Shown one piece after another: positions 29,663 to 42,000 of a stretch of 64,000 nucleotides of DNA (within the stretch, counting starts at the first letter, position 1; each line of letters opens with the position of its first letter). The translations under genes were made by a program, and so were the position numbers. The stretch is taken from NCBI GenBank assembly GCA_949752735.1, contig OX457037.1, positions 34,262,956 to 34,326,955 on the forward strand, in the 5' to 3' direction. The notes beneath the pieces are model-generated. The model was not told where the DNA came from. It saw only the letters and a list, made by a program, of their open reading frames with translations, and searched no databases. Source of the stretch: Lumbricus terrestris (taxonomy: Eukaryota > Annelida > Clitellata > Crassiclitellata > Lumbricidae).

Positions 29663-32600
29663 AGTTTAAAACATCTGAAACATCAGAACAATAAGAAACT
29701 ATAACAATAAACACACAGCTCAGAATTTAAGTTATTACAAGAATTTGGTTCTCTAAAAGAGAACCCCAATCATCTCAGTGGAGCTAGAGCTAATACAGTC
29801 TATGGCACGGCAAAGACCATCAATTGTGAAGTATCTCAATTGCCTTCTGGTCAGCAGGCAACAAATGTCTGTCAGATGTTTATCTGGTAGTTTTCCAGAC
29901 ACACATCGTCGACCATAAGACAATGAGAACTGAATGATGAGACAATCAAGTGTCATAACAGGCAGGTCACATTGTCATGTAGCTTCTCATTCATAACTGA
30001 TACACTGTACATGTGAAGCTCCCTACACTCTTGACTTGCTGTCATCTGTTAATTGCAATTGGGAAGCGGATTACTGGATTGCATGCATGAGCGCAAGCAT
30101 GTCACATGAGACATTCACTAATCTGAGCGCAAGATTATCAAACCAATAAGCAATCTGCTCTTGTTGACACATTTGGAGATTCCCAGGAAGTATCTCTTAC
30201 CAGTTTGTCTCATCAAATGTTTAGTTTACAGACTTTACAAACAATTGATTAGTTTCACTATCCACAGCAATGGCCACTTAACAACAGATTGCAAATTTAT
30301 TTTATTCTCAATTGCCATAAAAAAAACTAGCTAATTTACTAAACTTCTTAAAAGTTAAACTTAAACATGTAAACAATTTAACTTTACAGAACAACACTGA
30401 ATGTTGAAGAAATTTATAAATACTAAGAAGTCTAATAATGGCTTGCAAACTCAACATGCTCAATGCTCATCAAACAGAACTAAAATAGACATGACGGAAT
30501 GTATATAAAATGTGATGAAATGCAAGATGTATGAATAAATGTAGTATCCAGATGCTCTAAAAGCATCTCTTAAGATGTAGCCTACATCACAAAAGTGCTG
30601 CCTATGCTAGTCTAAATTGTGCAAAGTAAGAACAACAAGTTCAAATGTAAGCAAATAACAGTCATACAACTAGAAAGTCTTTTTTGTCCCTGCATAAGAA
30701 TTCTAGGTATTCATCGCATGCCTAACAGCATGCCCATATCCAGTGGCTGCAGCCCGAATTCTCAAAACCTGAATACCAGAAATGAACATCAGTCGGATCC
30801 TCTAAATCGATTTTCTACGTGTGCCTTCAATTTTTTTACACTAAACTGCATCATTAGCAACACTTACAGGACCATTGTGTCATACACTTAATTTAACTTT
30901 AAATAGTGTTTCGGGAATTTGGTCACATTTTATAAAACTGCATTCGGGAAATCAGACTTTTGCGTATTTTCTGTGCTTTCGGGAATTCGAGTTTTGGGAA
31001 TTCGGGTTGACCCCATGTCTAGTACTAGTTTAGTTACAGAAGCAACTCACATTTAAAAGAACAGAGTTGGACTTTGTAATCAAGATATAAAAACGTTTGA
31101 CCCTTATGCCAAGACTTTATACTCCATTTATTTGAATTCTCATGTGTTCAAGTTTTCTCTGCCACAGGATACCTCTTGGGGTAGCCTGTGCCTGTCCCAA
31201 GCCAGGATAAAGGAGGGTTCTGCGGTGGGATTCCAACCCACCCAGGTAAAACACCTTGCGCAAACAGAAACAATGCAGAAAATTCCTTCAACTCAACATG
31301 GAATTAACAGAGTGGAGTGGAGAAACTGCATTGCCCGATGTGCAGATCTGCACGGGAAGGACTAAGGTCTAAGGTAAGGTCAAGTTTTCAGAAGCACGCG
31401 CATTTAACCTGTTCCAGAACATTTGTCTGCGAATACGGCTCTGCATGCATAGAATTATTACAGTCGTCATTTTGCTGTTCTTGAATGGTAATAAAAGAAA
31501 ATTCAAGCGTTGCCCTGGAACTTTAAAGTACTACATTTGACAGCAGATAAGCTCAAAACACGCCATCATAATCCAGGCACACCATTTGCGTACTAAACTT
31601 CAAATTCTATAATACAGCCAATGGTACAACGAGCGCCCTTCCCAGAAACCACACCCCTGAAAGTCGTATCATTATGCTTGCATCAAATTTCATCTCCAAA
31701 CAAATCGTACGTGTTCTTTACAATTAATTGCCCGTAGTTCTATACCTGCGGAGTCATTTCAGGTCGATGTTAACAAAGTTCGATGGTATTTCAACAACAT
31801 GTTCAGCATAGCAATTCGTTTATAATCCACGAATCCGAAATCGCCATGTTATCGATACGCTTCGATGAACCACTGACTACATATTTCGCACAATTTGATG
31901 TCACATTGCCAATAGTCTTATGTTCAGTGACATCTGGCTTTACCTAAGCGAAAGCGAGTTTTTAAAGTAATAATTCATTCCTACTTTGTAAGAACTCTTC
32001 TCTTACAACCGCTTAAATAATTTTTAAAGGAAACGAATCATTATATAGAAAATTAGTTAAATATTGTTGATGTAAATTAAAGCCCTTGTTTTTGTACTGG
32101 AGTAACTGGACGACTGGTTAGATTTGTCCCGTACAGCACGAGTGCTAATTTAAATTTTAGATGTCATTTTCCAATTTGTAATCGTGACTCCCAGCAATTT
32201 TCTTCAGCGTAGCCTACTTATTTCTGGGCGAATCATTTTCTCATCGTGTTTACTATCCAGCAACATCAGGACTATTAATCTATTATTATTTAAACTGTAA
32301 TAGTAATCTCGAAAATCATGATTTTTAGCCATGCAGTTCTACACAAAAATGTAGTTCTGAATGAATTTGTGCAGTTGTAGAAGCACCCATGTGCAGTTAA
32401 AAATAGTGAAAAGGTCGTTGCCATCCGATTGTGAATAATTTAGGATTAAAGGGAAAGGGTTGTGCAGTAATAAAAAAGTTCCTCAGCGGAAACTCTGGCA
32501 GGCTTCTTCACAAACGCTTAATCAAACAAAACTAGCTACACATTAGAGTAAATTTTAATTATTATAGTCATGACAATTCTAATGGTATTAAAAATTACGC

Positions 32601-32917
32601 TGGCGATACGACGTAAGCGAAAATGCCGCATTTGTAGCTAAGCCTACCGCTTGAGCAATCCGCGTGCACCTCGTGCGACATTTCCCTCTCGGCAAGCCCA
32701 GCGCTTAAAATAGCGTAAGCAACTAATTAGTAATTATTAGGTTAAATGAGCAAAGCGCTTGCAGTTCCATTAGCGCTGTTTGTTTACAGTGAGAGAGGAG
32801 ACGAGGAATGCATTAAAGAGTAGAGTAGTTTGTATTTTCGTTTTCCGGTTTAAAGCCTTTAGATAAGAGGTCGTTGTTTGAATAAAAAAAAGATAACATT
32901 TTAGATTAATCGTAGTT
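29663..32917. promoter_or_regulatory. Head-to-head intergenic region between the betaglycan and vWA genes
   Basis: About 3.25 kb separate the two start codons, so the promoters of both genes should lie here. I saw no clear TATA/initiator pair to call. A retroelement fragment lies at 31130-31375. A hAT-related internal sequence lies near 32330-32460 (GCAGTTCTACACAAAAATG, GTGCAGTTGTAGAAGCACC). CpG content rises near 32610-32720. Confidence 0.5.
31130..31375 (+). mobile_element. Non-LTR retrotransposon C-terminal fragment (RTE/other clade)
   Basis: The frame ends INRVEWRNCIARCADLHGKD followed by a stop and AAGGTCTAAGGTAAGG. The RxxWRxxxxxCADxHGxD ending is common at the C-terminus of some non-LTR polyproteins. 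Only this end is visible. Confidence 0.4.
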
Positions 32918-33009
32918 ATGGAGTTCGGTTCAAAATACGTCTACACTTATTCGGATTCAGAGGAGGAAGAAGTATCGGAGGACGAATACGAAGGCGAATA
33001 TGCAGCGTG
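32918..33009 (+). CDS. vWA gene exon 1 (start, acidic N-terminus)
   Basis: It starts MEFGSKYVYTYSDSEEEE. The donor GCGTG|GTTTGT is weak but is the only one giving phase 2 into exon 2. The paralogous first exon at 63506 has the same start and phase (MDFGSEYVYRYSDSEEEE), which supports the model. Confidence 0.8.
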
Positions 33010-36000
33010 GTTTGTGATAAATTGATTTGCCTTTAAGAAAAACTTCTGTACTGTCGTCGATAGCCTGTAATACGTGCGCGATCTACCAGCTTCTTACAAG
33101 CTGATAAGCGCAGTGAAACTAAATAAAAGAAGTGAATGAAATAGATAGAGGGTAAAAGTCTACAACGACTCGGTAGCAAGTAAACAATATGGTCGTCACA
33201 GATAAGGGCGGAATAGATCGGTCTCACTTATGGCGATAGATAGCCCAATCAATCAATCAGAATTTATATAGCGCCCCTACAAGGTATTTACTCAGAGGCG
33301 CTCTCGGCCGAGATCAAGCGAAAAAAACAGTCAACAGTCTGTGAAATTGAGAACAGTTTGGAATGTGTCGCATAGTCAGGGGTAGACCATTCCAGGTTGT
33401 TGGACCAACCACAGAGAACGAACGCCTCTGCATTGTTGCAGAGCGAGTGAAAGGAACCATTAAGTCACTATTGACAGCAGAGCGCAGTGTGCAGAGGCCT
33501 ATGCAAGTGGAAAGGGGGAGGCAAAGCTCACACAGATAAGAGAGTGCCCAACCTGATAAGCATCGCCACACCAAAGATGCAATCCTAAATGGTGTTTTGA
33601 CAGCTAGCTGACTTGCTTACTTTCGTGGATACATTGAGCTATGGATCGCCGTGAGACCTCTCTATTCTGCCCTTATCTGTGACGACCATGTTGTTTACTT
33701 GCTACCGAACCGTTCTAGACCTCTGTCGATAGAGCTACTTAGGTTAATTGACGGTAGTGCATGGAAAAAGACAGGCTGACAGATGATCAGATTGAGCGTC
33801 GGGGCAGATAAATATTCAGGCAGATGCTTACATTGTTAAAGACGTATATTTAACCCTTTGGCAGTGCTGAGAAACACTGATAAACTAATAGACAGGCATT
33901 TGTATGTATTTAAAACATTTTGGGTACTATCCTGCAGGTTCATCTACATGGCAATAAATTGAGCAAATGCACAATTGGCAAGCTTGCACACATAAATCTT
34001 GCCATGCAAATTAAAGTGATTTACATGGCACCACTTCTCGGTGATGAGGTCTCGACACATTGTCTTGGTCACGAGACTGGAGAAATGTGGGTGTAATTGC
34101 AGTATAAGGGGACCGTGAGTGTCGGTTAGGGTAAGGTTTGGCATCGTGAGGTTCGGTTAGGGTTATTTTTAGGGTTAGTGTACTGTCGTCATTACATTAA
34201 GTCCAAAGATAGTACAGTATGCTTCGGTCCCCGATGCTGCAATTGCGCCAAAATGTGGTCTTGGTCTTGAACCTTGCAGTCGTGGTCTTAGTACTCCTGT
34301 TTGTTCTTGTTGTTGATCTTGGTCTTGTGTGCAATGTGCATGCTTGGTGACATGAATGGTGGTAGAAGAATGGAGACACAGAGGGAGAGAGTTTGGAATG
34401 TGAGACAGCAACAGATGTGTGCAGAGGTTAATTGACATTTGCATTCTTGTGAATTGTTTCAGTTGCATAACTGTAACCATTTGCGGTCTGTCAACCGGAC
34501 TGTTCGATAAAGAATATTGTTATTATTATTATTATAATATGGCTCTTGAACTTTGTAAATATGGTTTGTCTAGCTGTAATTTCACCTGTAAGATCAACAT
34601 GCTTTGTCTGTCTGTCTGTGTGTTTGGTTGTGTGTCTGTTTGTCGGTCTTATCTTTCTGTTTGTGTATCTGTCTGTTATCAACAGTGTTCCTGAGGGATT
34701 TGCGGCACGCTCTGGACATTCAGATACATCGGATGTTGTAGCAGCAGCTGTTTCACAAGATGACAACAGAAGCATTGGAAGCGCTGCTGTGTCATCTGGT
34801 AAAGTCTACTTAATTGGCTCGTTTAAGAGGTTTTAAATGTATTATAAGACTACTCATTTGTTAACTTGATGTGCATGAGTTTCTCTTTGTGCTTCCAAGG
34901 GTTTCTGAAAGTTTGACCACTGAATATGCTTCCTATGACATACAGCATAAATCTCCTCAAAGCTGGGCAGCTGAGCTTTGGCTCCAGGCACTGTAAACGA
35001 TGGTCTTCAATGTACACTTTTCTTTGTCCCGAAAAACTTTCCTCAAAGCATGTAAAGAAATCAGAATACTGAAATTTTTACTCAAATCTTTACAACAGAT
35101 CTTGTTTTGTAATATTAGCTATATACAAATGTACTTATATTAGTGCTAATTGTCTTGCTTAACAGATTGACCACCTACATGCCATGTTAAATGGCTGGCT
35201 GAAGTACGAGTTAACTCGTACTTAGCGGTCAACGTGTTAAATGCTCTTTGGCAGCATTTAGTCAAGAAGCAATATGCAATATCAGTGTTTTGTACCAATG
35301 AGGCACCTTAAACATTTGCGGTGCCTCATGTCCTTGGATACCGCAACTCTAGTCTTCTCATGAATTGACCAGTGCTTAGGCAGAAAATAATAGTATGTTT
35401 CTGTCTTTCCCTGCTGTCCATTCCCACTCCACCTTGCCGAAAAAAGACGCCAACAGAAATGAAATTGCTAATATATATTTTTTCTAGAGCAAAAGTTGTA
35501 AGTTCAGACATTCTGCAAATAGGCATTTAATACTCGCTTAGAACAACATGTTGCAACATGTAGCTTTTGTATAAAGGTAATGGGCCTAATGGCATGATGT
35601 TTGGGCAGTCACTGTGTTAACTTATTTTAGCAGAACATATTTTCATACCAATCTACCCAGTTTTTAGACCTCTGTAACTAGCTGTAACTAGAAACAACCC
35701 ATTATCGTTGGCCTTACCATGTAAACCCACCACTACACCACCTATCAACTATGTCAGATGCAGATTGTTTCACATTCTGTCAGCATTCAGAGCTATATTC
35801 AATACTGTTCTTGTCTGTACCATTGTTATAACTTATATGATTTACTCATTTGCTGGTACAGCAGTACTTAGGAATGACTACTGTAGTGGTACTTCGTAGG
35901 TCTTGTTTTCAGTTGCTTGTGATCAATGACTGAGAGCTGTTTGCTTTTGCAGATACTGGGCACTGTGGTTACTTCTGTGTGTAGAGAAGCAGGACATGGT

Positions 36001-39000
36001 GGTGTAGTGGTGAATTCGGTGCCTTGGAGTCGGAGGGTTTCAGGTTTGAATCCACCTCAAGCCGCTGCATAGGGACCTTGAGCAAGTCCCTCACTTGCAA
36101 TTGCTCGTGTGCTCCGGTGTGAAACTCCGATGCAATGTCCATGCTCTTGTCGGGAGCGCCTCTGAGTAGAGAGAGCTTGAGGGGGCACTATGGCAAATGC
36201 GAGAAATAAAAACAAGGTATGTGAATTAAGTTGAATTAAAATACATGAATGAATTGTTTACTTTCAGCTGCGGCTATTTCAAGATCCATTGGTTCATTAT
36301 TCAAATCAAAATCATCAAAGAAGTCTGCACCATCAGCAGCAGCACCCCCACCAAAGGTCCATCACTGGATGAGACTGACTTCAGCACCTGCGTCTGAGTC
36401 TCCAGGTATAGTAGCAAAGCCATGCAAACAGTAGAATTTACAGGTTTGAGAAGAACTGTGTTCAAAGAAGCTCCACTAGTGGGAATGGGAATGCTATTAT
36501 AATAAGCCTTTTACTATGACCTATCATGTGCTAAATGAGGTATTAACTATTTAGCGAGTTGGGAAACTAATCTGCACTATGGAGAGAGAGATGACTTGTA
36601 CATTTTAGAGGTTTAATAATGAACAACTACAGAATCAGCATTATGTCAGTATACAAGAATAACGGAAATAAGACTTACGTAATAAAATGAATATAAGATA
36701 ATAAAGACATAGAAGCTAGGCTTCTATGGCGCACATACCGATAATAAAAGACTCTCATACTGAAATCGTCAAACTGATCATCAGCCACACAACGATCCGG
36801 GCATGGCCATGGTTTCCACCCCGAATGCGCGTTCTTTGTCTTCCCGGGCTTATATAGATTCTCGGGGCGTGGGTTGTCACGTGGTACATCTAGGACTAGA
36901 CAATTCGATTGCGCAACCAAACTTTCCATTGCGTAGTTGCTGGAAGAGTGACTCAACTGTGGGTCCCTACCCCGGTGCCATGGATCAAGGGCCTGACAGG
37001 AAGATGGATCTATTCGACCGGAAATGGTGATGACACCTGTATCTGATATGACAGACATTATTGCCAATACTAAGGGAGCTGTTTACCCATTACCAATGTG
37101 ATATACCAACTATACATCTATATCTAGGTATGACTTCTATAGCACTATTATAATACCTCCTGCTCTCCAAGACGAAACGTCCCTGTTTCGAAAATAGAAC
37201 CCAGAAATTAACCCAATTTAGAAGTGGCTGCTGATCAGTGTGCAAAAAAATGAATAAGCAAAAACAATAGCAATCAATAAGCAATAAGCGACAATTGAAA
37301 AACAAAGCTGTAAAACATACAATGTGCGATTGCAAAAACAGCAAAGAAAACTACGACAATAAAACGCTTGGAAAATAAAATGTTCAAAATGATGACGATG
37401 AAATACTACATGTAAGAGACAATCGAAGACAAAAATGTTAAAGAAAAGGACATTGACTCTGTGATAAGCTGTGACAACGAAGAAACATGACTTCATAGAT
37501 ATGCAGAATTGCTCAGAGATAAAGTTAATCGCCATGTAATGCTTATGCCAACACAAAACGAACGAAAATCAGACGAATGAAAACGACAAGAGACAGAAAA
37601 ATATAACCCGACGTAATAAAGTCTACTCTCAACCATAAAACACCTTGGCAAACTGTGCCATCCATACTCTTACTTGCACAAACTCTTCTGGAATCAAATG
37701 TCACTTCGTAAAAAAAAAATGCATAGTTAAAACACACAAAAACGTTGCGCGTATCTGCAATTGAAACTCTGTATACAACTCACTTGATATGTAAAATAAA
37801 ATGTCTATAACATAATGCTCAGCTTTTGGAGCGAATAAAAAATGAACGTAGGCTATGGGCTACACATCGACACATTCGCAACGGCGAATCGAAACATCAG
37901 CATAAGTAGAACTTCCACAAATCCACAACATAATACTTATATTCACGTGGGCATAAATTAACTGGATAACACTTGCACTTCAACATACTGAAAATCGAAA
38001 CCGTTATGAAGGTGAAACATTACTTGTGATAAGTAGGCCTACAACCGGTGCTTAACAACATGCTATATGAACTCAGAACTTGGCGCGAACATTTACATTA
38101 TCAATTGCTATCAAACATCAACATATGAATTGTAAGTCACGAATGCGTAATAATAAACTCGCAGAAATAAAAACTCGAACAAAACAACTGTAAAACCATG
38201 TGAATCTGTATTCGCGTATATGCATCTCGCTTAAATAACAAAGTCTCGACTGAGCAATGGAGGGTAGCATACGTCCTCGCATTTGCTGCTAAATAAATTG
38301 TTCATCTTGATACGTCAACTTAAAATAATCAGATATCGAAATCAGACACTTATGATCTTGCAAACGAAAGATGCCAAGAACTCAGAGTACACAAAACACG
38401 CATAACAAACACCAAGAAGTTTTCATTACAAGCACAAAATATAAAGACTCATATAATATACAAAATTAAAATATTAGTGATCATGTGGACCATAATATTA
38501 TGCAGTCTTTTGACGATGACAACACGGTTAAACTCGAATGATAATGATAGAACTTTATAAACGATTGAACGGATTGAAGATAAGACAACATATATAGGTC
38601 TATTCAAAGCAACAGTAATAGGCATTAGGCACGCAATAAGATGTCCCTGTAAACGTATAAAGCACACGAAACTACACAGATAAAGCATGCAAAGTAAAAC
38701 ACAATTAATAAGCTAGGGCTACAACATAAGAACATATCTGTTTTGTACAGTGTCAGTTAAAATGTCTGGAGAGTTGCGTCGGGGCGACGAATGCAAAGTT
38801 CTCAAAGTTAATGACTGCATGGGTCATTTGATGAGTCATCGAAGCGACGAGGTGCTGACATTCGCAGGAATAGTGGGACGAAGTTTCCTGCGCTGAATTG
38901 GAAAACGAGGATGTCTCAGGACGAAGATAAATGTTTCGAGCGATGGCTCGGGATCTTGGTCGGTTCAGAGTTCTTTCTTGTCAGTAGACGGCGGTTGCAT

Positions 39001-42000
39001 CTTGTTGACGGATGTCGCGGGCGTTGGCGAACGGAGTTGGCCAAGGAGTGTGACTTCATTGATAGAGCATATCGTTCATGATTGTCCCATATTATGTGTT
39101 AATTCGTCAGAGCAGACCGACAACACTACGGCCGTTAGTGAAGTAGGCACTGCTGAATAACCATGCCGACGATAAGTTAAATCGTTCGACAGAAGAACCA
39201 TGCCGACGATAAGTTAAATCGTTCGACAACTGGAATAACTCTGCGTGGCGCCAATTGTCTTTATAGGCAGCCGATCAACATCTAGACACTCAAGCAACGA
39301 AATAAGTTCAGAGCATTGTTCTAGCGCGTCAACAATGTCAAGGTCAACGGAAATCGCATTGTCATTAACTCAAGTTCGGCTTGGGAGTGTCTGGTGGATC
39401 AAAAGTTTCTGGCAGAGGGGCGAAAACAGCGGAAGTAACGCGGTAGTTGTAGGTACACGTGGTGGTCCGGTAATGTCTGATCTGGCTGTATTAGCCCATC
39501 GAATCAGTGACGTAATGTCAATAGAAACTCGATCGTCGTTTGTCAATGTTCTGAGAAAACTCGAACACTGAGATAGCAATCGCTTGAAGGTGTTATTGTC
39601 TTTCATTGATAATGTTACTGCTGTCTGCGACGTAGCGTGGTAGAAAATGTTTTTGCAGAGACGTCAGACTTAGTCTCTGGCAAAATCGGTATTGGCGCTC
39701 AGTGACCTTGTGGTAGCACGTAGTTGTTCGTCAGTGAGCGTTTGGTTGTCGAGGATGAAGCGGTACGGTTGTAGACGTCTTGACGAGATGAAGGCCATCA
39801 GATGACGACCATCAGCGTCATGTTCTGCCAGCGTAATATGGCTGACAGCGTTGTATCTTGTGACGTCCCCATGCGTTGGTCGATCGCAGAAAGCATGGTA
39901 GACATTGTGATGTTGTAGTCTTTAGCTGTTTGCTCAATTGAGTACTGGTGAACAGCGAATTACCAGCACGATTGACGCAGTTAATTGACGTGGAATTCAG
40001 AAGACAGCTGCGCGGAAGGGTAGCGATGTTGGCAGAACACCGCAGAAAGAGGAAGGTCTGTTGACGATGGCTTGCGACGAAGTGGATTGATGAATGCGAA
40101 GGATTCCGTGGAGTTGGTTGACGAAGGAATGGATGATGTGCTAATGACGAAGTGCTGAGGGTCTTGGAAAGTGCTATGCAACTTAAATATAACTTCTACG
40201 CAGTCAGTATATTAATCATAACAGACAACAGAATAAACGCAAATTGAATAGTGGACTGTTTCTCTGCATTATAATAATAGTGTCTATAAACTGAAGTGAA
40301 ATTAAAAATATGCATCTTCAAATGAAAATTAAATTAGTGCTCAAATAAAACGAACTAATTGAGAACTCGACATATGACCATTGAATAAGTCTGAATAACA
40401 AATTATACTTGACTTCGAATCATACAACAGTGTCTGCTATAACTAGAGATGATCATAATGCAGATAAGGCAACACAAGCAACAAGAACAACAGCCAAGAA
40501 TGAGGTAATCTGATATATAAGCTTAGAGCTATAGCCTGCAATAATTATAGGCGCGCATAGTTGTTTATGCCAAACGAACAGGGTGAAAGAATATCGGGTT
40601 ACTCATACGCATCAATTGGAGGGTAACTTACAATGCCAATACACAGGATTAAAAAGAGGAAGAGGCGTACATAAGCAGAACAGAGGGTTAATGAATTAAA
40701 ATACTGAAGCATTGGCTAGTATCAGATAAGAGCGACTAGATATCATAGTTGCAGGCGCTGCATCCGCAGTTGGAAGAGTCCTAGGGTGCAGGGCAAGACA
40801 GGCGCTGGGGTTGCTACGGGCTGCATGTCTTGGCTATAGGGTGACAAGCCGAGGCGCATCGGCAAGCTGTAGCCTACGCTTGTCGGCTATGAGGGAGACA
40901 AAGTCGTTAGGTTTAGAATCACTGATGGAATTAGACACACTATAACATTTGAATTATTCATTCACTACAACAACTAAGAGAAAACCCCATTATAATCTTA
41001 GTTATAAATGGACTGTGTGATGGTGGTGGTGGAGGTGGTGTGTCAGAATAACACAATAAATGCATTCAGACTAACAAACAAAAATGCACAGTTACAATAG
41101 GCATGAATGTACTTGATAAGATAACTTTTAACCATGGATTAATTTGATGCGTATTATTTTATTTAAACTGTTCAACTGATAATATTATGCATATAATATT
41201 ATCAAACACTTCAAATGCAAATCGCAGCAAAATTACGTTAAAAGTACTAGAAAAGTTATTCATGCAATGAATGCATTGAACTTACCGATATGAGCTGTGC
41301 GGCTGATGACAGTAGGCCTATGAGAGATTAAGTTGAATTTAGATAAATAAAACACTATATTTGACTAAAAATTCTGGTAATTTCGAAGAAAATAATATGC
41401 TAAGACTGCGTCTATAAGCAAATAGAATTTATAATGTGGCTAGAGACAAACTTCGCGAGAATTTAAGCAAAGAGAATCAGCGGAAGAGTTAATGAATTCG
41501 CTATCGGCTGGAAGCGCGGAGCTGACAATTAGGTCAACTGCGTTAGAACAAGAAGGATTAATCGAAGATTAAGGCTGCTAAATTAGTCATATAAAGCAAA
41601 CAGAACAAAGAAAACTTGACCTTAAGGATGTGGGGATCGAAAACGGTTGTCCACCATATAATAAGCCTTTTACTATGACCTATCATGTGCTAAATGAGGT
41701 ATTAACTATTTAGCGAGTTGGGAAACTAATCTGCACTATGGAGAGAGAGATGACTTGTACATTTTAGAGGTTTAATAATGAACAACTACAGAATCAGCAT
41801 TATGTCAGTATACAAGAATAACGGAAATAAGACTTACGTAATAAAATGAATATAAGATAATAAAGACATAGAAGCTAGGCTTCTATGGCGCACATACCGA
41901 TAATAAAAGACTCTCATACTGAAATCGTCAAACTGATCATCAGCCACACAACGATCCGGGCATGGCCATGGTTTCCACCCCGAATGCGCGTTCTTTGTCT

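Noticed and set aside
36675..37067. 130-codon frame in the LTR, repeated at 41834-42226
   Set aside because: Duplicate only because the LTRs are identical. Composition and position do not suggest a protein, and it crosses regulatory LTR sequence.
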